From positions 7,937,771 to 8,001,770 of the forward strand of contig WMCF01000025.1 of assembly GCA_009792885.1 (NCBI GenBank): a stretch of DNA of 64,000 nt. Reading direction: 5' to 3'. The stretch comes from Eremophila alpestris peregrina (lineage: Eukaryota; Chordata; Aves; Passeriformes; Alaudidae). The stretch's first letter is position 1, and every line of letters starts with the position of its first letter. The position numbers were made by a program, and so were the translations under genes. Of this stretch, positions 1 through 12,511 are shown in pieces. The notes beneath the pieces are model-generated. The model had not been told where the DNA came from, searched no databases, and was given only the letters and a program-made list of their open reading frames with translations.

Positions 1-927
1 TTGAAATTTATAGCAAAACACTATTGATGGATGACCACTTTTCCTAACCATTATTTCCCCATTTTTTCTCTGCTAAATTGTTTGTAGGAGCTATGAGAGA
101 CTCCTTATGTAGAAATAAGACTTTGTTATGTTTTGAAGTGTTGTAAAATGTGCCTTTCACCCCAGAGAATGTGTATTTCACTGTAAGGGGAAGAGATGCC
201 AATACTGGAAGTCTCATTACTTACATGAAGACACTCATATTATCCACAATTCTGAAATTAATGGCTTAGCAAATGCCTTGTGCAAGTATCTACTTCACAG
301 ATCAATAGAGACACTCCAGTTCTTGCATGTAATCTTTTTTCCTACCTCAGGACTTCATTGTGAGAAAAGGTCATTTACCATTTTGCAGTGAACTAGATGA
401 GATTTCAGCTGCTTCTCTGTGTGTTGATCTGCAGTAATTTATTACATCTAACATACTCAGATAAACTGATGAGTCATGCTGCTTTGTTTTATGAGGAAAA
501 TGTGTACTTTAAGCAGATACTGAGTACCACATTTTCATAGATACCCTTATAATTTGGATGAAATACATAGCTGGCAGGCAAATGTTAATTTTTGTCTTGG
601 CACCTGCAATTTTGTCAGCCACACTACAAAAACTAAATTAATAGCTGAAAAGTCATTCTTTTTAGAAAGAGAATGTCATTTGACAGAGAGTCCAAAGTTT
701 TCTAGTGTTCATTATTCTCATAATGAATTGCCTCATTTTTAAATTGCCATTTTATTTCCAGGTAAAAGTTATTTAAGTCCAACTACATCTCTTTGTCCTT
801 ACTAACCTTTCTATGTCTTTTTCAGATGTCCACATTAAACATTATTCTCTACAGACAGGGATTACAGGATATTGTACCAACAAAAACTACACATAGAAAC
901 ACAGATTTTGATAATCCAGAGGCCTGG

Positions 928-952
928 TTTTTTTTTTTTTTTTTTTTTTTTT
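928..952 (+). repeat. Poly-T tract (25 bases)
   Basis: Uninterrupted T run. It could be the tail of a minus-strand retrocopy, but nothing to its right looks like a processed gene. Confidence 0.95.
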
Positions 953-3900
953 ACATACAGAATTGCTCAGTCATGTCATAATTATTTTTATATCATTGTA
1001 AATAACTTAAACATCTTAAAGGGTCCTCTGCAATGAGGATTTTCCAGGCATTTGTTCATTTGTGTGATCTTTTAATCATTCATGATTTCTTGTATAATTT
1101 TTACAGCAAGTATGTCTGAACACATTGTTGTCAATTATGTTCACCTAAGGAGATAAAGATTCATAAAAAAGTCTTCTTATGAGTCCCTGGGACACACTGG
1201 CCTTGTTAGCAGCAGTATCATGCTGGGAGATCCTACTCATTGGTTCAAGTACCACAAACTCTATTCTTTCCAGAATTACTGCTTTCCAACACAAATACTT
1301 CCATACTGTAAATAGGTGTTTTAATTATGAATTAATTTTACTTGTATGTTTTAAATACCTTGTGTGGCGCTGATGACAAAAAGCTATGTGTTTTTCTAAC
1401 AGTGTTAACAGTCATATCAGTTGTAAATATCTTCTTTATGTCACTCCTAATACATTTTGTTCTTTAAATGATTGTTCATATGGACATTCACACTGGCAGT
1501 GCACATACACTAAACAACTGAAGTTGGGGACATTTGAATCCTGTGTGTCACTGTGTTCTTCCCCCTTGCTTTACTGTGCTCAGGTTTTAATGGAAAGGTG
1601 TGGTCACTGTCTTTTAGATCTTGGGAATCTGGCTAAATTGGGACTTTTCTAGAAGTTCATGTCCTTGTCCATGGCCTAGTTAGATATTACTTACAACTCT
1701 TTTCAGACTGTAAATCAGTTGCCTTTCTCTTTTTGTAATAATATTCTCTTTCTTTCCTCTTCACTCCAAACCCTTACTTCCCTTCAGCAATTTCCTGGAT
1801 CTGAAAGGCTTCATACAGTAGAAAAAACCATTAGGAGAAAATACTACTCTGCAAAATAAGCAATTCCCAGGTGCTTTCAACCAAAAGCATGTACCAAGTG
1901 GTAGATGTCAAGTATAGAAGCCCCCTCAGCTACCTTCTAGGAGCTCAGCTGGTTGTGCTCAAGACCACCTTCTTTCTAAGACCTGCTATGAAAGCTGTAA
2001 GAACTTAGAGTACAGTCTCTTCACTCCTTCCCTTAGGAGCTGCTTTTTGCTGGGGTTGTCACCCTTGTCCCCCCCTGAGATGCATTGCAGCTGCACTGCA
2101 GTCATGTCAGTGTCTTCTACCTTGTCAGTCTGGACCCCAACCCACAGATTTGACTTTTTGAAGTCAAACCCTTTCCTTCCATTTGGAGTGGTCTTTGCAT
2201 TCACCTGTTTGTGTTTCAAGATGGTGTTAGGAAAATTAATTTTCCCATAGGTCACCAGGCTTCTCTTCAGGCAGTCCCATTTCTCTGAGGTTTTGGTAAG
2301 AGCTGTACATGTGGATGCTTAATGAAATGAGAAAGAAAAGCTACTTAATAATAAGCAGAGGTTCTTGAACTGGGTTGCCCTCAAAGGTGCTCACAGCCTG
2401 TGTGCCTTGCTGACTCTTAGAGCCATGTTTCACGTTTTATTATATGTTAGCTTTCCTTCAAATAAAAGGTCTCTCAGATTGAGAGGAATGTGAATTTATG
2501 TGGGGTGGAAGGGGAGGTGATATGAGCATTGTGATACTGTTGGTCTTTGAGCTAAAAGGTGCATGTCCAGCCTCAGATGTGTGGGTATATACACACCTAC
2601 AGCATGGTTGTGTGCAACAGTGTAAGGACATTGAGGCAAGTAGTTTTTTTGATAAAAGCATTACATTTCTTTGTTCTTCTAGATTATCAAGTAGCTGTCT
2701 GGAAACTTGTGATGTCTCAGGCTTGCTACACAAAATACTCAACATAAAAAATATGTTTCTCAGTAAATTGTATTTAGAAATCTGCCAGGAAGTTCGATTG
2801 CAAGCCATTCAATCTGTGCTACTGTGCTGATTTTCAAACCAGAATGTTGTATAACACTAAATCATATGTTTGTATAAATCTAAATTATCACATGAACAGT
2901 CATTATCGTTTACAAATGTCCTCTTGTTAAAAAAAATAAAAAAGTCTGATTGCTGCATTAAGGGAAACAAACCCAAGAATTACAGCTACATTTGTTTGTG
3001 AGATAGTTCTGGTAGAATTAAAGCTTTGTGCATTATTATAGGTGAAAGTAAATGTGACATCTTAATGAAAATTTACCTTTTTTAAAATGTGGTAATGGTG
3101 ACAGTAAACACTTTCTCTGAACTTCCTCTCCCTGTATTTCCTTATTTCACTGAAACCTGACACTTTCTAAATCCTTACCAGAGCCACTAATGAATTCTTT
3201 CCGGCCTCCTCCTCCAGTTTTACTGTGTTTTCAGGTGGCAGGGATTCAAAAAGAAATAAAAAGGAAAAAGAGAAGTGAGAGAGAATGCAGAAGTCCACAG
3301 GCTTAACTATTCACAACTTTTACATTCTTTTACATTCTCTTCTGTATCTACTGAAACCTATTTTGTGAACATAATTTGTTCCTTTAAAAATTTGTCTCTA
3401 ACTGAAATGTTAAAAGAATTTTCATGAGCAGAATTGGAATTGTAGACTAGACCCTACTAGATCTGTTTTAAATACAAGTTATAGAAGGCTTTATTCCTAC
3501 TTCAATTTTTTTTTGTACAATGTAGAAAAATAAGTCTCAAATATGAAGAGGTGACTTCATCCTTCTCCTTGCTTTGGGGACCCAGCATACTGGGTAGGAC
3601 CCAGAGTACTTGAAACGTGCTCAGCAGGTGTCTGTCTTAAATGTCTACAAAATCTGGATCTTCTATACCTTTCCTAGATGATGTGTTCCATTCTCCTTTT
3701 ATCTTTGGGGAATATTTTCCCTTTTACCCAACTTAATAAGCCACAATTCAATCTAGGCCTGTGAATTTCATTGGCTATAAATAGTTTATTCCTTTCCTCT
3801 TTATTAGAACCTTATGTGCACCTGAAGGCTAATGCCCCCTCTCAGTTATTGCTACAGTGATAAAGTAAGTGCTAAAGTAAGGCAAACAAGCCCAGTTTCT

Positions 3901-4489
3901 TCCACTGTGGCTTGTAGGACATGTTTTCTTGGCCTCTGATATTTTTCTATTGTCTAACTTTCTCCAGCTGGTCCAGGTGATTTTCTGTAATGCAAAATAC
4001 TTTGGCAGCATTATGGGTTTTTTTAAGTACAATTTGACATTTCAGAGAACCTTGGAATATAATGTGCTATTGTCCTTTCACCTTTGCATTTCCAAAAGTT
4101 TGTTTAAAAATTAAATTACTGGAGGTCAGATAGAATCCCTAATTAAATCAGTTCCATTGTCTACCAGTGCTGGACTGGAACTGTCTCCACAGTTTCATTT
4201 CTCTTTGACCACTCCATTCTAGCAGTTTTCCTGCTTTTAGAGTGTAGTTGCATAAGCCCCCATGCACTTAATTGAAATAGAGAAGTGGTTTTTGCTTATT
4301 TGCTGTAACTAAAATCTAATATAAATATGTAGTATTCATCTTTTTCCTTCTAAAGTTAGAAAAGGAAAATTGCTCCTGGCACTTTGAACAACTGCAATTT
4401 AAAATCGTTTCATATTCTAAATATTATTAATATAATTCAGCTGTCTGTGTATGATATTAACTGATCTAAGAAAAAGCTGTAATAGCTGC

Positions 4490-5010
4490 AACACCAATGC
4501 CCATTAGTCAGTTACTGGGAAGTCTGCAAGATCCCTTGTCGCACTGATAGCAAAAGGACAAACCCACGCTGACACGCAGGGATCAAAGGGGAAGAAAAAG
4601 AGGAAGTTTATTTGCGTCTTAACTATTTATACTTCTACATAGAGGTTTCTCATAGGATAAGAGAAAAGGTATTTCTACACACACATTGACTACTACATAT
4701 GCTTGTCAAAGAAACTCGTCCCACTAGAAAGAATGAAAACATGCGAGATGTTTTGGGAACTGTCCCTGTTGTTTACATAAAGGTCTATGGGAAAAACTGA
4801 CTCCAAACTACAGCTTATCAGAAGGTTTAGAAATTCAGGGTGACAATCCCTCAAATCTTGTATCTTGGCATTGAAAAAAGATACGTTCTCCCAGCCTTTT
4901 TGTAACTTTAGATTCCTTCTTAACACCATGTAGTGTTTTCCTTTTGCAACTGGTTGTGTTTGAAGGCTCTTTCACAGTCTTATTGTTAACTATATAAGTC
5001 TTCTGCTTGC
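4490..5010 (-). mobile_element. LTR-like element, probably ERV-derived, minus strand (tentative)
   Basis: The block resembles avian LTR sequence I recall, running from about cccattagtcagttactggg to the tract with ggttgtgtttgaaggctctt. On the minus strand it has TATAAATA (4631 to 4624) followed by AATAAA (4612 to 4607), a promoter and polyA signal arrangement seen in LTRs. No internal retroviral genes and no clear target-site duplication were found, so it would be a solo LTR. Boundaries are approximate. Confidence 0.55.
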
Positions 5011-6639
5011 AGTTCTCGTGCATTTGTGGCTGCTCTGTATTTTAATAAAGTGACTGTTGCCTTTCTCCTGTCCTGTTATTTATAACCAGTGCATTGGATT
5101 TTCTATTTTACACTAAGTAATGAAATCTGATGCAGAAAAGAATTGCAGCTGACTTTTTCCAAATTCATCACTTGGAGTACCCCAAACCATCCTGTAAACA
5201 ACTTCATCAATGAACATTCCTTTTCCTGTCAATTTGCATTGTTAGTATTTCTCAGATGTTCTTTTAAAAATGATCTCAAAAGGAATTTTATACTCTTAAA
5301 TATCATTCCATTTCCTTCTTTCCTGTCTCTCTCTGCCAGTAAATAGGTATCTTCTCCCATGCTTCCTTTCATCTCTTGGGACAGATCTTACATTCCTCAT
5401 GTATATCTCTTCTTTCAAACAACATTTTATTTCCTGTACAATCTTTCATAGAGACCTTTTGCCCTATGAAACTTTGACTGGTTTACTCTTTGAGAGAATA
5501 GAAGTTTGACTCCTACGACTGTATTTACTTTGTTTGGTTAATAAGACTAGTTCTTTTAAATACTTGTGAATATCTGATATTCAGGTCCTGTTCAAGCTGT
5601 ATTCAGGATCCTTATCACCATGTGCCATTTTTTTAGATGGCCATTCAAAAAGGACCTCAAAAAGTAAATGACCTGCCTGCTACTCCTCCCTGGATAGTCT
5701 GCATAAAGAAGGATAATCGATTTTGAAAACACTAAAATGCAAAAGATAAGGTCCCAGCTGTTGAATGTTCTCAGCCTCTCCTTGAGTATGAGGAACTGCT
5801 CATGAAACATGAGAGAGAGAAGACATGAGAGTATCTTTATCTATGACAAATTTAACAACAGCAGGAGATTCCAGTCACAAAGGTATGGGCTGAGTAAATG
5901 TTATGGGCCATGGTGTTTTGTGGGTCAAAACAAAAGTTCCTTCTCAGTTCTTCAAGCTAATCATAGAAGTCCTGTAAGTAAGCCTTGATTTACTGCTGAA
6001 CATTGTCTGTGAGCATCCCAGCATGGTTAAAACAGGGGGAAAAAAACCAAAACAGTATATGCCTATGAAAAAGTGGAATAGATAATCTTAGGCATATGCT
6101 TCCCCAGTGATCTATCTGAGTGCAAGAAAATGTGTGACCCAGTTACTTAATGAACTTGAATTGCTGTTGCATTTAACCAATTTTGATATCCTCAAATCCC
6201 ATGGCACACTTTTTCAACTCAACTGCATTAGGTGTGAAAAATAATTTCCTTTTAGTTGTTTTAGTTATTGACTGCATAGTTTTATTTCATGACTGCTTAA
6301 GTCAGTCTCAGGTAGTCTAAAGCTCAGATTACTTCATGCCTGTTTTAAAGTTTCTTCTTCCTTGCTACTTTCATTGGATTTTTCAAGTTCAGTAGTTACC
6401 AGATTTCTCATTATAGGTCATCAAATGTGACTGCTCAAGCAGTAAGACAGTACTAAATTTGTGTAGCCTTTTTTAATTTTCTGCTTTTAGCAGATAATGG
6501 AAAATTACTGTACTGATGACTTTACACAGGAAAATAAATTTTCAGGCTCTAATGGTGCCTAACAATCCCAACCCTTTTTTCAACATTAAATTGGAAATTT
6601 CCTGTAGAATTTAGAGAAAAGTGTAATATTGAGGTTCTT

Positions 6640-7470
6640 TAGCCATGGCCCACAGCCAAACATCTACTGAGTTACACACTCACTGCCCCATAGCCCCAGC
6701 AGGAAAGGGGGAGAAAACAGGGAGAAAGAAAACAGGAATGGGAAAGACTATAGATCCAGATAGGGAAATAATTTACCAATTACTGCTGTGGGGAAAACAG
6801 ATTTAACCTCCTGACAATAACATAGTTTTGGCTAGTTGAAGGAAAAGAGACAGATTATAATAAAGTCACATCTTTCCTCCCAGGCTCAACTTCACTCCTC
6901 TCCCTAGCTCCCCATCCTTGTTCAAGCACCATGGAGGGGAATAGAGGGTGGTCAATACATAGGAGTTCCTCTCTGCTGCTGCTGTTTCCTCCTCATGGTT
7001 GTCCTCTGCTCCAGTGATGGCTCTCCACCAGCTGCAGTTTCATCAGGCATATCCATCTGGTCTGGCATTGTTCTCCATGGGCTGCAGCATGGATGTCTGC
7101 TCCAGAATGGAGCTTTTCCTTCTCTGCTGATCTCGGTGTTCTCTCTGCTGGATCTCACTCCTTTTGTTTCCTCCTCTCTCTGTCTGGCTTTCCCTGCCCT
7201 TCTTCCCACGCACTTCCCTGGAGATGCCACCAGCTTTGCTGATGGACTCAGTTGTGTTCTGCAATGGATCTGTGGCAGAGCTACTGACCTCTCTCCCCAG
7301 AGGCCACCTTTGCATGTCCTCAGCTTGCCACCCATGCCCAGTGGAAAGAGAGGTCTCACAGAAGGGGCCTGTAATCACTGCAGGTGGGGCTGGCTGGGAG
7401 GGAGCTGTTGGTGACAGCTGTTTGTGCACAGTGTCTTGGGAAACTATGGCCTTGGTCCTCTGAGACCTTT
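6640..7470 (-). mobile_element. ERV-like avian interspersed repeat, copy 1
   Basis: A relatively GC-rich block with recurring phrases of the type CTGCTCCAG, CATGGGCTGCAG and TCTGCTCCAGAATGGAGC, and the order ACTCACTGCCCCATAG, then GGCTCAACTTCACTCCTC, then CACAGAAGGGGCCTG. This layout matches an interspersed repeat common in bird genomes that I associate with endogenous retroviruses, seen here reversed. It shares the same order of segments with the block at 55235. The open frames of 90-139 codons on both strands here lack any recognisable protein and reflect the composition of the repeat. Family name and edges are uncertain. Confidence 0.6.
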
Positions 7471-8361
7471 CTTCATCTATTCACAGTCCCATCTTTCTCC
7501 TGGTTTTTGCAAATAACTTTGTATCATCAGAGAAGAAAATGGCTTTTCCTGTTCATTCACGTTAAAACCTGTTCTAGTCCAACATTAGTTTGTATCAACT
7601 TCTTTGATTTGTACCCCAGAATTAATAGTTTTGCATCTTCCCAACTGTTTTTTTGGTAGGAACGTAAAGTTACATTGTTTTTTTATGAGTCTTTCTGCAC
7701 TATATCTCAATCTTCCTTTGGCCCTGCCAACTCTGTTTCAAACTCCTTGAGAACAAAAATCCTTTGTTTCTGTTGCTCAGAGAAAGTTGTTCTTCTCTAT
7801 TCCTAATGTTTGAAAGGATTGTCAGGTTTGGAAGGGTGCCTTTCTCCAGTTACATATATTTGGTCCTTTATAAATGCTCTAGCCAGAGTAGCTCCTGACA
7901 CCTGCCTTCCTTCCCATTTCTAAGCTTTACTGGCTACTGTGATCTTTCAAATATGAGAGGACTGAGGGAAAATAATGTTATAAACAGGTCTTGTTAAATT
8001 CCCTTTGCTTTATAGGTCACATCTGGTTTTGTTTGTGAGTCAGTCCGTCACAGATACCTTTAATAATGCCCTTAACAGCATTGAAGGGAACCCTCAGGCA
8101 GCCCAGGGCTGATAATGCTGCAACAACTGTGGCTGCACGTCTTTTTTTACGTAATTAAGAAAAAGGCCTAGTGCTCACAGGGAATATGTGCAGCTGTAAC
8201 ACTCTCCACACTGACAGCACTCTTTAAAAGCAGTTACAGCCAAGAGGTTTACTCCAGGGGAGTAACTCCTCATCATTGATTTTGTAGTGTGGGGATTGTT
8301 GGGCAAAATATGTCTGTGAGAAATGGATTTTTAAATTGATAATAACTCCACTTCCCATATT

Positions 8362-8408
8362 AAAAAAAAAAAAAGAAAAAGAAAAAAAAGAAAAAAAAGG
8401 AAAGAAAA
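8362..8408 (+). repeat. A-rich tract with G interruptions
   Basis: Runs of 5-13 A separated by single G; low-complexity sequence. Confidence 0.95.
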
Positions 8409-11112
8409 TTGCACCAGTAGTCTTCCTGCATTTTTAACTTATTCTTCCAGGTTATTTTAAAATGTATCCTTCCACAGACACCACACTGTAAGAAGGAACA
8501 TTTGTTTTCTTCTACCACAGGGGAAAAAATATGTTCAGCTTGTTAGACGAGTTATAAAAATAGAAGGCAAGAGTTAGTGTGCCTGGTGCTGTTATTGTGA
8601 CATGCAAATTCTTTGCAAATATGTCCAAGGATTTCTGAGGTTTTCATTGTTCTAACAAGATAATATAATCAAAATCACTATCTTTTGGTTTTCTTTTTTA
8701 TACCAGCTTTGTAGGTTAAATCTTTCTTCTATATGTAAAAACTTGTTAATCTATTAATAAATGCCTTCCTAATGAGAGTTGAGTGCTTATCTTGTGTGTC
8801 CTGTGATAAAGTTTCTCTCTGTTTTCCTCATTTTCTGTAAACTGTAGGTCTCATTTTTCTTTCCCATATGCATTTTCTGGAGTTCTTGTAAATTAATGTG
8901 TGCATCCTCAATGAGTTTGAGGAACAAACAGTGTGTCACAACCCAATTTAGAATCAGTAGCATATGAATAACATATTGCTCTTAGCTGAAGCCCCATTGA
9001 TTTTTGCATATAAAATGCAATTAAATATTATTGTTGTTGTTATGTTTTTGTTCAAACTCTGTGCAAGGAGTCTTAATTATGCCAACAGACTATCATTAAA
9101 AAGCTGTGTAATGCTAAAAATAGATGTACTATAACTTACTCACATAAATCACTGCGCTGCAGTTTCTTCCTAATTTTTTCCATTCAGTTAAAATTTTCAT
9201 CCAGCCAGCAAAAGACAGAAGCACATTGTTGTATAGCACAGAATGCATTATTATTTTAAAGATATGACTGTCTGAAGGTGAATTGGTTGACAAGTATGAG
9301 GAATATGAGTGATGATGCACTGAAAAGGAAGTAGTATGAAATGCCTGTAACGCAAACATGGATGCAGTAGGTGACTCTCAGGAAACTCTGAGGACAGTTT
9401 GGGATGCTGTAAAGTGCAGGCAGTTGTAAAATCTGCAGAAGTTCTGCTATACTATCTGGGACATACTATAAAAAAAACGAATCAAGTCAGCTTGATGCTT
9501 GTGGAGACTTTGGTAAAAAAAGTTGTATGTCGTACAAATATGTGTTGCAAACAACTATCCATTTTGAGAAAGAGAGGGACTTTTCTACATAATGATGAAA
9601 ATGTAGAAGCCATGTGAAAAATGTCTGCTAGTCATAGCGAGAATTTATGGTGATTTCCAGAGAAAGCATCCTATTATTTTCTATGTCAGTAGGAGTAAAC
9701 TGAAGTACTCAGAATTCCAGTGACAAGGTGAAAAAATTCCATGCTATGGAAATAGATAAGGACTTCAGCCCTTTTGGGATCATACCTAATCCATGAGGCA
9801 GGACAACTAGACAATTAAACTGTGGACTGTGGAAAGCCATGAGAAATAAGGTGAACCTGTCTAGAACTTGGGATGGAGGGAGCTGAAGGACTGGCCAAAA
9901 TGCACACCACTGTTGAAAGTACATTGCAAGATTACAGAGGAGATTTAATGTCCTTTTAACCCCAAAATTCATATTAAAATGTGGTCCTGCTCACTGACAC
10001 CACTGTTGAAATTAATAGTGTTTTAATTAATAATTAATTAATGCTGTTAAAAGCTCCAACAGCATTCAGCATACATAAGTGCCCCCAAAGCTCCTGAAGA
10101 TGAGTGATCCTGACAAGAGCATTATAGTGGATCCCTCAAACCTTGTTCCAGAAAGTTTCAGGTTGATCATGAATTGATCAATTTCAATATGAGAGTGATA
10201 CTTCTCATATTTAAAAATGTGAAGATATGCAATCCACATTGAAAATTATTTAGACATTCAGAAAACCCTATTTAAATCCTAACTAAAAGCTGTGGTTCTG
10301 GGGCAAAGAGGAAAAGGACATAATGTGTGCACACAGAAGACTTCAAAACCACTTTTGTTTGTGGTTTCAGATCTGGAAAGGCTGTTGCTGAGCATCTTTG
10401 CTCTATATAGGATGGGTCAAACATTTAGTCCATGAAAGGACATGACCAGAGTTCCCGCAGTTACCCACTGGTACTCATTTTTGCAGCATCTTTGTCCTCA
10501 TGTGCCTGCTACAAAGGGCATTCTAGCACCTCCTTTTCTGGGAAGGAGATTTACTGTGGAGTTCTCAAGCAAGTTTTTTAATACTCATGAAAAATTTAGT
10601 ACAAGATCAGCATATGGTTCAGTCACTGACTTTTTCTAGTATATTACATGTTTTAGAGAAGAGCTGCATTGCTGCTGGATTCAGAGAACCATTGCAAAAC
10701 TCCTTTGTCTTTTCTTGATCATAAGCATAGACTCTACACACCATTGTTGCCATTTAAGTGACTTACTATCATTCTCCCTTTCCAGGCATATCTGAAACTT
10801 TCTTTCATAAGATAAAACTCTAAAGCTCTTCACCCTAAAAGTATCACAACAACTAGGCAAGTTTCTGCAATGAAACACATGTTCATTGAGAGGAAAAAAC
10901 CAGGGGGTAATGTAACTGAAAAGTTTAGCTTTAGTTGTCAAATGAACAAGAAATGCACAAACTCATTTGCAGTACTGCAGTATGGTAGCTTTTCTTAAAT
11001 GATGCTGGAATTTCAACCTGTTTACTTGGGTAGGTAATAAGACACTTCTTAAGAAGCAGGGAAGGAAATAAAACGGATATGATTAGACTGATATATGATA
11101 TGAAATTATATG

Positions 11113-11231
11113 ATGGATGGGATGGGATGGGATGGGATGGGATAGGAATAGGATAGGATAGGATAGGATAGGATAGGATAGGATAGGATAGGATAGGATA
11201 GGATAGGATAGGATAGGATAGGATAGGATAG
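11113..11231 (+). repeat. Pentanucleotide array, (GGGAT)n then (GGATA)n
   Basis: About six GGGAT units change through a short ataggaatag junction into about seventeen nearly perfect GGATA units. The reverse-strand open frames with a SYPIL-type repeat are translations of this array, not genes. Confidence 0.98.
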
Positions 11232-11330
11232 TTTTTCATTCCATGGAAATGTGTGCTTGAGTTGGTCATGTGATTGATTAGCCCAACTGTACTGAATGAA
11301 TTGGTTTCTTAGTCTGGCAAGCCATATATA

Positions 11331-11378
11331 AAAATAAAATAAAATAAAATAAAATACACTCAAAGTGTATTTTATTTT
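11331..11378 (+). repeat. (AAAAT)n tract ending in a perfect 15-bp hairpin
   Basis: About five AAAAT units run into the left arm AAAATAAAATACACT (11346-11360), a 3-base loop CAA, and the exact reverse complement AGTGTATTTTATTTT (11364-11378). Confidence 0.97.
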
Positions 11379-11757
11379 GTGAGATAGGTTTGGTATTGGG
11401 AACATTCTGGCATCAGCTGCCTGGTTAGCCACTAACTGTGTTAGCAGCGATGCAGGGTTGTTTACCCTTCAGTAAAAGATGTGCTCTTGAGCAGATTAAC
11501 AAACAGGCCTGCAGGGACTGCTGTAACCCCACTGTACCCATCACTTTGTGGTAATTATAACTGCTGCAGTGTTGCCATTGTATCCCCATTGGCACATGTT
11601 CCTATCTTGGCTTGTGTCTGATGTATCCCTGTGCAGGGCAGTGTCTGTGCAGGAGAATTTGCTTGCAAATTTTCTTTATTAACAAAAGGAAGATTTTAGC
11701 CTTTCAGCTGTAGAGCCGTGATGTTAATTCCTTTTTTCAAAGGGAGTAGACTTAAAA

Positions 11758-11888
11758 CCATAGAATGGTTTGAGTGGATGGGGCTTTAAAGTTCCTATAT
11801 TTCCCAACTCCCCTGGCACAGGCAGGGGTGCCTTCCATTAGACAAGTTGCTCAGAGCCCCATCCAATCTGGCCTTGAATGACAGAGGA
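11758..11888 (-). mobile_element. CR1 LINE fragment, older, minus strand
   Basis: Begins with ccatagaatggtttgagtgg and contains GGCTTTAAAGTTCCTATATT, CAACTCCCCTGGCACAGGCA and GCCCCATCCAATCTGGCCTT, matching the CR1 3' end in reverse with more divergence than the copy at 35534. Only one of the terminal short repeats remains. About 130 bases are recognisable, so it is a truncated copy. Confidence 0.88.
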
Positions 11889-12485
11889 TAACTTCTATTT
11901 TGAATATGTAACATCCATTGTTGAAATACACTGCATTATTGAAATGAACAGGTTTTTTACCTATATAGATACATAGATGTAAAAAGAGAATATTTTTATA
12001 ATGAATTACATCAGAATGGGAAGATGACGTGGTAGGATTTCATTCTTTTGTGTTTTTCATTTTGGTTTTATTATGTGAGCCACAGCTTAAAGAATTTGAA
12101 AAAATACAAATTTGAGACATTCTGTCAAAGGGCACACCCATGCCCTTTCAGCTTGTATGTTGGTATACACTACTTAATGGAATAAAGTACAAATAGGAGA
12201 AAGAGTTAGGCCCTCACCAGAAAGCTATCTGTATAGTGCCTTAAACACACTAAAGTTACCTACACTTGTAGGCAACTTTTGTAAGTCATCTTGGGTGCAT
12301 TCAAGTACCTGTTGATAAGGAACACATACTAAAAGAAATAGTAAATGTTTTAAAGGATGACTGTGTTGGGTAGCTTTCCTGCTTTGTTTCCTTGGAAATT
12401 CATTAAGATGTTAAAAATCGATCATAAGAAAGCTACTTTCCCTCCATCACTGAAAACAAAGTCTTAGTTAGTTCTAGACCAGCTT

Positions 12486-12511
12486 AAAAAAAAAGAGAAA
12501 AAAAAAAAACC
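12486..12511 (+). repeat. A-rich tract
   Basis: Two runs of A split by GAG. Confidence 0.9.

Noticed and set aside
928..1000. Poly-T tract as the tail of a minus-strand processed pseudogene
   Set aside because: No coding similarity to the right of the tract and no target-site duplication seen.
6995..7463. Several 90-139 codon open frames on both strands
   Set aside because: They lie wholly inside the ERV-like repeat, overlap each other in different frames and strands, and show only Ser/Pro/Leu-rich translation.
11106..11432. Reverse-strand ORFs with a SYPIL-type peptide repeat
   Set aside because: Direct translation of the GGATA microsatellite, not a gene.
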